Of a stretch of 60,954 nt of DNA, positions 54,048 through 60,954 are shown piece after piece. Both the position numbers and the translations under genes were made by a program. The stretch spans positions 1-60,954 of the forward strand of contig SXID01000102.1 in NCBI GenBank assembly GCA_005772955.1, given 5' to 3'. The notes under the pieces were generated by a model. It did no database searches. It worked only from the letters and a program-made list of their open reading frames with translations, and had not been told where the DNA came from. Every line of letters starts with the position of its first letter. Position 1 is the stretch's first letter. The DNA is from Planctomycetia bacterium (GTDB taxonomy: Bacteria > Planctomycetota > Planctomycetia > Gemmatales > Gemmataceae).

Positions 54048-54815
54048 ATGACGAAGACTACGCCCCGGAACTACTGGCGCGATGACCGCTGTGCGAAAGC
54101 GTTCTGGAGCCAGCACGAGCTGCCCGCGTACCAGCAGTTGCTGACGGACACAACCGCGTGGCTGGACCCCGAACCCGGCGGGCGGTGGCTCGATCTGGGG
54201 TGTGGCGCCGGGCGCCTGTGCCGCGCGCTCTGGACCAAGAGCGGCGGCCAACTCGCGGAACTCGTCGGTCTCGATGTCGCGGCGCTCAATGCGAAGTCGT
54301 TCGAGAAACTGGGCCAATCGCTTTCCCCGCCCCCGTTAGAGCGGTTGCGGTTTGAAACTGTGGACTTCAGCGTCGGGCTTCCGTGGACGGGCGAGAACCT
54401 CTTCAACGGGGCCGTGAGCGGTCTCGCGATTCAGTACGCGGAATCGTTCTCCGAGGCCGAACAGCGCTGGACCTGCGACGCTTACGACGGGTTGCTGCGC
54501 GAGGTTCATCGCGTGCTGAAGCCGGGTACGCGGTTCGTGTTCTCAGTGAACGTGCCGGAGCCGTCTTGGGGACGCGTGGGCTGGAACGCGATGAGCGGCT
54601 TCTGGTCGGCGAAGCGCAAACTGAGGTTCCTCGGCAAGCTCCACGGCATGTGGCGCTACGGCGGGTGGTTGAAGCGCGAAGCACGCAAGGGCCGGTTCCA
54701 CTACCTGCCCGCCGAAACGATCACGTCAAAGTTGACGGCCGCCGGGTTCACCGACATCGAGCACCGGTTGAGCTTCGCGAACCAGGCGTTCCTGTTCCGC
54801 GCCACGAAGCGCTGA
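54048..54815 (+). CDS. Class I SAM-dependent methyltransferase
   Basis: A 255-residue cytoplasmic methyltransferase. Motif I is WLDLGCGAGRLCRAL (about residues 45-59); the following acidic residue is in LVGLDVAALN. The C-terminal part (VLKPGTRFVFSVNVPEPSWG) matches the UbiE/methyltransferase-11 group. The acceptor is unknown. It is co-transcribed with the acyltransferase gene. Its last 90 bases overlap the 3' end of the epimerase gene on the other strand. Confidence 0.88.
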   Translation: MTKTTPRNYWRDDRCAKAFWSQHELPAYQQLLTDTTAWLDPEPGGRWLDLGCGAGRLCRALWTKSGGQLAELVGLDVAALNAKSFEKLGQSLSPPPLERLRFETVDFSVGLPWTGENLFNGAVSGLAIQYAESFSEAEQRWTCDAYDGLLREVHRVLKPGTRFVFSVNVPEPSWGRVGWNAMSGFWSAKRKLRFLGKLHGMWRYGGWLKREARKGRFHYLPAETITSKLTAAGFTDIEHRLSFANQAFLFRATKR

Positions 54816-55838
54816 CGGCTTCGCCCGCAACCAGAGGCGATTCAGCCCGCGCGGGGCAACTCGCGCACGCGCCGCGTGCCACGCGAACGTGTCCGCCAGT
54901 GTTTCGCGCAGCGGCCGTGCTCGGTAGCCGAGTTCGGTTTCCGCCCGCGCCGAAGTAACAAACCAGCACCGTCGGAACAGGCGCACGAACTCGAACGACG
55001 GTCGCGGGTCTTTCCCGGTGATGCGGTGCCCCAGTTCGGCGCACGCGGCCACTGCCCACAACGCGAACGCAGGGATCGCCGGGCGGAACGACGGCAGGAA
55101 CGCGCGCCGCAGCCCGCCAACCCGCGCGAGCGCCGCGAACAGTTCCACGAAGCTCACGTTCTCGCCACCCAGAATATAACGCCGACCCGCGACCCCGCGT
55201 TCGGCGGCGAGCAGGTGCCCTTCGGCCACGTCGCGCACGTCCACCGCGTTGATCCCACCGGGCGGCGGAACGGCCACGTTCCCGCGCCAGAACCGCAGGC
55301 ACAGTTCGCCCATCGCTGACGGGCCGGGATCGTCTGGACCGAACAAGTAGCCGGGATTCACCACCACCACGTTCCGCTGCTCGGCCACCGCGAGCGCCGC
55401 TTCTTCCGCGGCGCGCTTCGCCTGAACATAAGCGACTCGCAGCCCCGCATTGGGAAACGGCGAGTCCTCAGTCCGCACCTCGCCACCGCCACCGCCGACG
55501 GCGACGATGCTCGACGTGAGTACGAGTCGCGCGTCGCCCGGTAGCGCGTTCAGAACTCGGGTCAGCGCGCCTTGGTGCGTCCCCATCGCGAGTGCCGCGT
55601 TTCCACCAACTCCAACCGGACCCGCAGCCAGGAACACGACCCTCGCACCTTCCGCGGCGACGCGCACCGCGTCCGTGTCGGCCAGGTCGCCGGTGCGCGC
55701 GTCAAGGTTCAGATGCGGGTCTCTGAGCGGCCCTGGAAGCGACAACGTGCGCACCTTCGCGCCACGCTCCAGCAGGTTCGCGACGATCTGGCGGCCCAAG
55801 AACCCGTTCCCGCCGAACACGCACACCGGCGTGTTCAT
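54726..55838 (-). CDS. NAD-dependent epimerase/dehydratase family protein
   Basis: A 370-residue extended SDR. The cofactor motif is FGGNGFLGRQI (G-x2-G-x2-G, about residues 8-14), followed by LTSSIVAVGG and the YVQAK catalytic Tyr/Lys. The substrate-binding half (VPPPGGINAVDVRDVAEGHLLA) resembles 3-beta-hydroxysteroid/dihydroflavonol-reductase-like members. The start at 55838 begins the Rossmann fold directly. The last 30 codons overlap the methyltransferase gene; an earlier end would require a different frame, so the overlap seems real. Confidence 0.88.
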   Translation of the reverse strand: MNTPVCVFGGNGFLGRQIVANLLERGAKVRTLSLPGPLRDPHLNLDARTGDLADTDAVRVAAEGARVVFLAAGPVGVGGNAALAMGTHQGALTRVLNALPGDARLVLTSSIVAVGGGGGEVRTEDSPFPNAGLRVAYVQAKRAAEEAALAVAEQRNVVVVNPGYLFGPDDPGPSAMGELCLRFWRGNVAVPPPGGINAVDVRDVAEGHLLAAERGVAGRRYILGGENVSFVELFAALARVGGLRRAFLPSFRPAIPAFALWAVAACAELGHRITGKDPRPSFEFVRLFRRCWFVTSARAETELGYRARPLRETLADTFAWHAARARVAPRGLNRLWLRAKPSALRGAEQERLVREAQPVLDVGEPGGRQL

Positions 55839-56017
55839 CCAGTACGAACGATGCGCGGCGCTGCTCTGGGTGGATGGTGTCAAAAGTGGCCTCCCGAAAA
55901 AATAGCTGGCGAGGAGTGTAGTCAGTCGGTGGGGGCGAGATCAACCGGAGGTTGAACTCTCGGGCGAATCACGATGGGTGCGAAGTTGACCGCGTTAGGT
56001 CGCTGCCACGCAGCAGG

Positions 56018-56036
56018 GTTGAGAAGCGATCTCAAC
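56018..56036. promoter_or_regulatory. Inverted-repeat operator candidate upstream of bfr
   Basis: GTTGAGA (56018-56024) and TCTCAAC (56030-56036) form a perfect 7-5-7 palindrome about 90 bases before the bacterioferritin start. The core TTGAGA-N5-TCTCA is also found before the bfd-like gene at 56868-56883. Confidence 0.5.
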
Positions 56037-56128
56037 AATGTCCCTTTCACGAAGTCAGGTCGCGACCGGGTGGCGAAAATCGCTAAGACAACCCCGCCTA
56101 CTCGTCCCGCACTCGCGAAGGGGGAACC

Positions 56129-56614
56129 ATGCAAGGAAACCAAACGGTCATCGACGCGCTCAACCGCGCGCTCACCATCGAACTGACCGCAATCAACCAG
56201 TACTTCATCCAGTCCAAGATGTGCAAGAACTGGGGCTTCATGAAACTCGCCCACAAACACTACGAAGAATCCATCGGCGAGATGAAACATGCGGAGAAGC
56301 TAATCGACCGCGTACTGTTCCTGGAGGGCACGCCTGAGATCGCCCGGTACGACGTGATCCGCGTCGGGGTCGATGTGAAGGAGCAGTTCGAGTTCGACCT
56401 GAAACTCGAAACCAGCGGGGTGGCGGCTTACAACGAACTAGTCGATCTGTGTATCAAGTCTAAGGACAACGGCACGCACGCGCTCGCGCTGGGGATCCTG
56501 GTCGACTCCGAAGAACACGTGGACTGGTTGGAAACGCAACTTGGCTTGATCAAGGCGGTCGGTCTGGAGCGTTACTTGGCGGAGCAGATGACCGGGGACA
56601 AGGACGGCGAATAG
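56129..56614 (+). CDS. bfr: Bacterioferritin
   Basis: A 161-residue iron-storage subunit that forms 24-mers and binds haem through Met52. Compared without gaps to Escherichia coli Bfr, the ferroxidase ligands Glu18, Glu51, His54, Glu94 and His130 are kept, but position 127 is Ser instead of Glu (the segment reads LVDSEEHVDW). Tyr25 is also kept (AINQYF). The ATG at 56129 follows a strong site (AAGGGGGAACC). The gene converges on and overlaps the bfd-like gene by 43 bases. Confidence 0.93.
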   Translation: MQGNQTVIDALNRALTIELTAINQYFIQSKMCKNWGFMKLAHKHYEESIGEMKHAEKLIDRVLFLEGTPEIARYDVIRVGVDVKEQFEFDLKLETSGVAAYNELVDLCIKSKDNGTHALALGILVDSEEHVDWLETQLGLIKAVGLERYLAEQMTGDKDGE

Positions 56615-56850
56615 ACGGCGAGGTAGGCGTCTAGCTCGCGATGACAACAGGTGCAGCCGTTGCCGGCCTCGGTGGCAACGCGAATTTCTTTCACCGTACG
56701 CAACCCTAGCGTCGCGATCGCAGTGATGAGCGTCTGTTCTGTAACGCCAAGGCAGCGGCACACGACACGGTCCGGACAACTCCCAACAGTTGTGCACGAG
56801 CGACACGAGCCGATACAGTCGTCAGCCGTCAGTTTCAGGTCCAGTTCCAT
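56572..56850 (-). CDS. Bacterioferritin-associated ferredoxin-like [2Fe-2S] protein with extra Cys motif
   Basis: A 92-residue protein. The C-terminal 60 residues match the BFD domain: Cys31, Cys33, Cys66 and Cys69 give the C-x-C-x32-C-x2-C ligand set of the [2Fe-2S] cluster. Bfd delivers electrons to bacterioferritin to release iron. The N-terminal 28 residues carry four more cysteines (Cys12, 16, 19, 25; C-x3-C-x2-C-x5-C), absent from normal Bfd (about 64 residues), and could bind a second cluster. The operator TTGAGA-N5-TCTCA lies 18 bases upstream of the start. Confidence 0.85.
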   Translation of the reverse strand: MELDLKLTADDCIGSCRSCTTVGSCPDRVVCRCLGVTEQTLITAIATLGLRTVKEIRVATEAGNGCTCCHRELDAYLAVYSPSLSPVICSAK

Positions 56851-56867
56851 CGCCCTCGCCCATGCTA

Positions 56868-56884
56868 TTGAGATATAATCTCAC
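56868..56884. promoter_or_regulatory. Inverted-repeat operator candidate upstream of the bfd-like gene
   Basis: TTGAGA-TATAA-TCTCA (56868-56883) sits 18 bases from the bfd-like start, where it would cover a promoter or early transcript. It contains the TGA-N9-TCA spacing known for iron-responsive (IRO/RirA) sites and also resembles a degenerate Fur box. The rest of the stretch 56885-57231 holds no visible gene. Confidence 0.55.
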
Positions 56885-57231
56885 GATATCATACCTCGCC
56901 GATTGTGGCTGGGCAACACCAGCTCGCGGAAAAATCCCGTTCAGTGAACGCGCGATCCCGAACGCTCGGGGCGAGCGGCGGAAGCGTCTTCTCAGCACTT
57001 CCCGCACCGGACGAACGGTCGGTTCGCCGCATTCGCTGGGGGGAGTGTTGATTTGTTGACACCGACTTGGACAATTAAACGGATGTCTTCTGACGCGGCT
57101 GGTGTGGAGACGGGCTTCGTTTCACCAGCGGGAACTGAGACCGCGAGTCCAGAAGTGGTTTGTTCCTGGTCGGCGAGTGCCCTTCCGTCCACTTTCGACC
57201 GCGCGATTTTCTCTTTCATCGAAGGGTGGTC

Positions 57232-58275
57232 ATGCGTCGTCGTGGTTTTACTCTGATCGAGCTGTTGGTGGTGATCGCGATAATCGCGATCCTGATCGGA
57301 CTGCTGCTCCCTGCTGTGCAAAAAGTGCGTGAGGCCGCGGCCCGCATGAAGTGTTCCAACAACCTGAAACAGTACGGGCTGGCGGCCCACAACTACGCCG
57401 GCACCCACGGCACGTTACCACCGACGCAGCATACAACCGTGATCGCGGGCGCGACGGTCACGTCGGGGGCGCCGCTCCAAGCGCTGCTGCTCCCGTATTT
57501 CGAGCAGGCTAACAAATTGAACCAGTTCAACATGAATTACAACGTGAACAGCGACGCCGCGATTCACGCGTCGATCCCCGCGCTCACCGGTGCGAACGCT
57601 GCGGCCCGCACCGGCGACGTGCCCGTGTTCCTGTGTCCGTCGGACTCATCGAGCGAAACCTACTTCGCGGCGGGAAGGCAGAACTATTTCGGTTCCCTCG
57701 GCGCCTGGGCCAACTATCGAGGAGGAGGCGGCGGGAACGACGGCGTCTTCTCCGTTCCGTACCCGGCCGCCGGTGAGTCAATGCAGGGCTTCTCGATTCT
57801 CGCAATCAGCGACGGCACCAGTAACACTGTCATGTTCGCTGAAGTGATGCGATCCACCACGGTGTACAACGCAGGCAGCGGCATCCGCGACAACATGACC
57901 ATCATCATCAACAGTGCGAACACCGGGTACAACGAGTCCGACGGAACGACGATCAGCATGTGCGCGGACGGGAGCAACTGGAGCACTTCTATCAAGTACG
58001 TGGGCTACCAATACTACCGCAATCTGCCCTCGAACTTCGTGTTCACGCACACACTCCCGATCAACTGGAACAGGAAGGTGACGAGCGGCACGCAACACTA
58101 CAGTTGCGGGAACAGCGCCTTCACATCGATGCACATCGCGGCGAGCAGTTACCATAGCGGCGGGGCGAACGCGTGCATGGCCGATGGGAGCGTGCGGTTC
58201 GTTAGCGACTCGATCTCGTTCACGAACTGGCGCGCGATGGGCACGCGGGCTGGCGGCGAAGTCGTCTCGAACTGA
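57232..58275 (+). CDS. DUF1559 family pseudopilin-like protein
   Basis: A 347-residue member with leader MRRR and prepilin signature [17 protein letters not shown] directly at the N-terminus, then the conserved helix ([20 protein letters not shown]). The middle part is rich in Asn, Thr and Gly, and the C-terminus has H-X9-DG ([12 protein letters not shown]). The start follows GAAGGGTGG. A lipoprotein gene is 70 bases downstream, with a strong hairpin in between. Confidence 0.93.
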   Translation: MRRRGFTLIELLVVIAIIAILIGLLLPAVQKVREAAARMKCSNNLKQYGLAAHNYAGTHGTLPPTQHTTVIAGATVTSGAPLQALLLPYFEQANKLNQFNMNYNVNSDAAIHASIPALTGANAAARTGDVPVFLCPSDSSSETYFAAGRQNYFGSLGAWANYRGGGGGNDGVFSVPYPAAGESMQGFSILAISDGTSNTVMFAEVMRSTTVYNAGSGIRDNMTIIINSANTGYNESDGTTISMCADGSNWSTSIKYVGYQYYRNLPSNFVFTHTLPINWNRKVTSGTQHYSCGNSAFTSMHIAASSYHSGGANACMADGSVRFVSDSISFTNWRAMGTRAGGEVVSN

Positions 58276-58291
58276 TGCGCCCGAAGCACCG

Positions 58292-58325
58292 CCCCCACGG
58301 CGCGCCGTGGGGGGTTCCGTTTCCA
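58292..58325 (+). terminator. Strong hairpin between DUF1559 and its lipoprotein gene
   Basis: CCCCCACGG (58292-58300) pairs perfectly with CCGTGGGGG (58305-58313) around CGCG and is followed by GTTCCGTTTCC. It could end most DUF1559 transcripts and let only part continue into the lipoprotein gene, fixing the ratio of the two products. Confidence 0.65.
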
Positions 58326-58345
58326 CACCCGTTCGGAGTACCGCC

Positions 58346-58750
58346 GTGACCCGCTTCGCTCTACTGCTTGGTTCGCTAGCCCTGGCGGGCTGTTCGTCCA
58401 AACCGGCTCAACCCTCCGCGCAAGGCCCAGGCCAGGATGCGGTCCTGCACGAGGTCGGCGGCCTGATCCAGATGTACAGCGGTGAAACAGGGCAGGGACC
58501 GAAGAAGCCCCTGGACCTTACGAAGTACGAGAATGGCTATCCACTGGGCTACAAGGCCGTGCAATCGGGCGAGGTGGTGGTCGTGTGGGGCGCGAAGATC
58601 GCGGGAGAGCAAGAGGCCGCGTCCAGCCCAGCGGACGTGATCGCCTACGAAAAGATAACACCCACCGACGGCGGATGGGTGTTGCTCCAGAACGTGACGA
58701 CCAAGTGGATGTCGGCGGGCGATTTCGCATCCGCGCGCAAAGCGCGATAA
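58346..58750 (+). CDS. Small lipoprotein paired with DUF1559
   Basis: A 134-residue lipoprotein from a GTG start preceded by CGGAG. The signal ends in the lipobox LALAGC (Cys16). The mature part begins with a disordered Ser/Pro/Gln stretch and then a compact alpha/beta region (LDLTKYENGYPLGYKAVQSG, GEVVVVWGAKIAGEQE). It differs in sequence from the lipoprotein at 10894, so only the arrangement is shared. Its role next to DUF1559 is unknown. Confidence 0.8.
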   Translation: MTRFALLLGSLALAGCSSKPAQPSAQGPGQDAVLHEVGGLIQMYSGETGQGPKKPLDLTKYENGYPLGYKAVQSGEVVVVWGAKIAGEQEAASSPADVIAYEKITPTDGGWVLLQNVTTKWMSAGDFASARKAR

Positions 58751-58773
58751 CCGACCGCGGCGCCCACGCACGC

Positions 58774-60117
58774 TCACATCGGGAACGTATACGGCTTGCG
58801 GTATTCGTAAACCAACAGCTTGTTCGCCTCCTCGCTATTGGTGAACCGCTCGGTCTTCGCGTCCCATTCGAGGTACGTCTTCGTGCGGTGCGCGATGTTC
58901 GCGATGAGCGCCGCCGTCGTGCAGCGGTGACCGTACTCCACGTCGCACGTCGGCGTCTTGCGGCTCCTCACGCAGTCAAGGAAGTTCCGCGCGTGGTCCG
59001 CGTCGAGAATTTTGCCACTCACCATCTTCGCTTCAATCTGTGGCTTCGCCCCGACGCGCCAGCCCTTCTCAATGGTGCGGTCCAGCGGCGTGCGCGCCGC
59101 GAACTCATTATTGGTGACGACCTCCGGCACGATTTCGTATCCGTTGGTGCGGAAGTACATTGTGCCGGTCGTGCCGCGGAATTCGATCTCGCACGGCTTC
59201 GCGGCCGGTGGCGCGCCGGTCGCGTTGAACTGCGAGAACGTCACCAGCGTGTCGCCCGGATAGTGCCACAATACCTCCATCGTGTCGGGCACGTCGCGGT
59301 TATCGAAGTTCGCGAACTTGCCGCCGAGCGCGACGACGGACTTGGGCGCGTCCTTCCCGAGCGACGCCTGAATCTGTGCGAGGTAGTGAACGCCGAAGTT
59401 GGTGAGTTGCCCGCCGCTGTAGTCGTAGAACCAGCGGAACCGGTAAAACGTGTGGTTCTTGTTGTACTTCTTCGCGGGCGCCGGCCCGAGCCACTTCTGC
59501 CAGTCGAAACCTTCCGGCGGCTTCTCCTCGGTCGGATTGCCAATCCCTTTCGGCCACTCGTTCTGCACGTGGAACGCACGCACCGCGGTCACCTTTCCTA
59601 TACCACCCGAGCGCACGATCTCCGCCGCCTCCTGGCAGAACGTGCTCGACATGCGCTGAATGCCGCACTGCACGATCCGCTTGTTGGTGCGCGCGGCCAT
59701 CACCATTGCGCGCCCCTCCGCGACGCACAGCGATAGCGGCTTCTCGCAGTACACGTCTTTCCCCGCGGCACACGCTTCGACGGTCTGTAGCGCGTGCCAG
59801 TGGTCCGGCGTGACGATCACCACCGAGTCGATGTCCTTTTCGCCGATCAACTTCCGGTAGTCGGAGAACTGCTTCGGGGTGCCGCCGACCTTCTTCGCGG
59901 CGAAATCCACATACGGTTGGTAGATGTCACAGAGCGCCGTGACATCGCAGTCCTTGTGTTCGAGGAACGCAGAGAGCACCTGATCGCCGCGATTCCCCAA
60001 GCCAATGAACCCGACGCGAACGCGCTCGTTCGCCCCGTAAACGCGGCGCGCGCTTAGCGCGGTCGCGCCGGCGACGGCCGCGGTCTTGGTGAAGTCGCGG
60101 CGTGTGATCCGTGGCAT
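58774..60117 (-). CDS. Gfo/Idh/MocA family oxidoreductase, Tat-exported
   Basis: A 447-residue NAD(P)-dependent sugar or inositol oxidoreductase. A twin-arginine signal ([19 protein letters not shown]) means export in folded form, with cofactor. The Rossmann motif [14 protein letters not shown] follows (about 34-47), and the conserved EKPLSL segment (about 122-127) contains the catalytic Lys. The C-terminal half (about 150-430) is the substrate domain. Planctomycetes encode many such exported members. The ATG at 60117 begins the Tat signal; the upstream in-frame stretch overlaps the nitrilase gene. Confidence 0.92.
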   Translation of the reverse strand: MPRITRRDFTKTAAVAGATALSARRVYGANERVRVGFIGLGNRGDQVLSAFLEHKDCDVTALCDIYQPYVDFAAKKVGGTPKQFSDYRKLIGEKDIDSVVIVTPDHWHALQTVEACAAGKDVYCEKPLSLCVAEGRAMVMAARTNKRIVQCGIQRMSSTFCQEAAEIVRSGGIGKVTAVRAFHVQNEWPKGIGNPTEEKPPEGFDWQKWLGPAPAKKYNKNHTFYRFRWFYDYSGGQLTNFGVHYLAQIQASLGKDAPKSVVALGGKFANFDNRDVPDTMEVLWHYPGDTLVTFSQFNATGAPPAAKPCEIEFRGTTGTMYFRTNGYEIVPEVVTNNEFAARTPLDRTIEKGWRVGAKPQIEAKMVSGKILDADHARNFLDCVRSRKTPTCDVEYGHRCTTAALIANIAHRTKTYLEWDAKTERFTNSEEANKLLVYEYRKPYTFPM

Positions 60118-60160
60118 TGTGAACCTCCGGGAGAGGGAAGGAAGATGAGGAGAAGAGTAT

Positions 60161-60954
60161 TCACGGACGGTGGCGCTGGGCCATTGAGCGGAAGTCACCG
60201 AGGTTGTTACGCCAGAAGTAGCGTTCGTTGAGATCGACTTCCGCGAGAACCACCTCACCCCACTTCGTCGCCTTCGCGATGGGGGTGCCCGCGTGGTCGT
60301 ACACGGCCGACAGCATCCAGTTGCTCTTCGCGTCGGTGTAGGTGCTGCTCACAACGTAAACGTGATTCTCGCACGCACGGGCCTGCGCGAGTAGCGGGTT
60401 GCAACCCCACACCGGCCACGCGATCACCTCCGCGCCGCGGTTGGTCAACTCGCGCGCGACTTCGGGAAAGAAGCCGTCGTAGCAGATCATCATGCCAACC
60501 TTCCCGAACTTCGTGTCGAAGACCGGATACTCGTTTCCGGGAGTCACGCCGGCTTCGACCTCACTGTGCGGCAGACACACTTTGCGGTACTTGCCGATCA
60601 GCTTCGCGTCGGGGTCGAGCAGCGCCGCGGTGTTGTAGACAACCTTCGCGTCGCGCTCGTAGAGGCTCACGACGATGTGCAGGTTGTGTTTCTTCGCAAG
60701 TCCGCCGAAGTAGTCCGTGGTCGGCCCGGGAACGGCTTCGGCGGTCTCATGCGGCTTCTTGCGAACCCGCACGTACGGCACCGTTTCACCCAGTACAACC
60801 AGGTCCGCCTTCCGCTTCGCGGCTTCCGCGATGAATGGTGCGTACTCCTCACAGTTCGCGCGCTGGGACTTACCCGATGGGTAATGATGCACCGTGGCGA
60901 ACCGCACCTTGCGGCTCGCGGGGATGGGCGCCACCGCGAAGCTCACCTCAGCCC
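60161..60954 (-). CDS. Carbon-nitrogen hydrolase (nitrilase family), N-terminus beyond the window
   Basis: The visible 264 residues hold the full nitrilase fold with its Glu-Lys-Cys triad: Glu in VLGETVPY, Lys in GKYRKVCLP and Cys in [11 protein letters not shown]. Such enzymes hydrolyse amides or nitriles. The frame stays open to the window edge and the first visible residues ([19 protein letters not shown]) look like a linker, so an extra N-terminal domain probably exists to the right. A GTG at 60946 is the only start in view. It is followed by the oxidoreductase gene after 43 bases. Confidence 0.88.
   Translation of the reverse strand, partial: AEVSFAVAPIPASRKVRFATVHHYPSGKSQRANCEEYAPFIAEAAKRKADLVVLGETVPYVRVRKKPHETAEAVPGPTTDYFGGLAKKHNLHIVVSLYERDAKVVYNTAALLDPDAKLIGKYRKVCLPHSEVEAGVTPGNEYPVFDTKFGKVGMMICYDGFFPEVARELTNRGAEVIAWPVWGCNPLLAQARACENHVYVVSSTYTDAKSNWMLSAVYDHAGTPIAKATKWGEVVLAEVDLNERYFWRNNLGDFRSMAQRHRP

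Overview
The window is a GC-rich planctomycete chromosome segment, most likely from Gemmataceae. The lineage markers are families that are close to specific for planctomycetes: DUF1501, DUF1549/DUF1553, DUF1592-type and DUF1552 proteins, three DUF1559 pseudopilin-like proteins, a TIGR02996/leucine-rich-repeat protein, WD40 and PQQ-like propellers and a CRTAC1/ASPIC protein. No tRNA, rRNA, CRISPR array, transposase or phage gene was seen.

Layout. 1-2.4 kb (minus): alpha/beta hydrolase and PQQ-like propeller, then about 850 bases without a clear gene. 3.2-11.3 kb (plus): secreted protein of unknown function, CRTAC1 protein flanked by paired REP-like palindromes, DUF1592-type multidomain cytochrome with DUF1552 partner, then DUF1559 plus a small lipoprotein. 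11.6-15.9 kb (plus): ChlI/MoxR-like AAA+ ATPase and VWA protein with a frameshifted TIGR02996/LRR gene between them. 15.9-18.1 kb (minus): SDR and fatty acid desaturase. 18.6-27.4 kb (plus): DUF1559, DUF1501, DUF1549/DUF1553, a small Cys-rich membrane protein and a WD40 protein. 27.6-31.3 kb (minus): acetyltransferase, a non-catalytic and a catalytic M16 peptidase, and an unlisted 45-residue membrane protein. 31.4-38.1 kb (plus): hemolysin III-like protein, ABC-F ATPase, second DUF1501 + DUF1549/DUF1553 module. 38.3-39.1 kb (minus): TauE/SafE transporter. 39.2-43.6 kb (plus): M19 dipeptidase, a FAD-oxidoreductase-CutC fusion and a Ser/Thr kinase with overlapping stops and starts. 43.6-50.2 kb (minus): RlmL-like methyltransferase, membrane protein, GlyA, HAD hydrolase and a large WD40 protein. 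50.5-55.8 kb: RNA ligase, acyl-CoA carboxylase beta subunit, E2-like acyltransferase, methyltransferase, epimerase. 56-57 kb: bacterioferritin and a bacterioferritin-associated ferredoxin, convergent and sharing one operator motif. 57.2-58.8 kb: third DUF1559 with lipoprotein. 58.8-61 kb (minus): Tat-type Gfo/Idh/MocA oxidoreductase and a nitrilase cut by the window edge.

How genes work together. The DUF1592/DUF1552 and DUF1501/DUF1549-1553 pairs look like exported cytochrome-like modules, each joined to a secreted alkaline-phosphatase-fold protein. Two of three DUF1559 genes carry a downstream lipoprotein; in one pair a perfect hairpin covers the lipoprotein ribosome-binding site. The iron-storage pair shares the motif TTGAGA-N5-TCTCA upstream of both genes, although its bacterioferritin lacks one expected ferroxidase glutamate and its ferredoxin has four extra cysteines. 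The items most worth a second look are that operator, the CutC fusion, the coupling hairpin, the LRR gene inserted in the ATPase-VWA pair, the small membrane protein behind the M16 pair and the histone H1-like tail on the active M16 protease.
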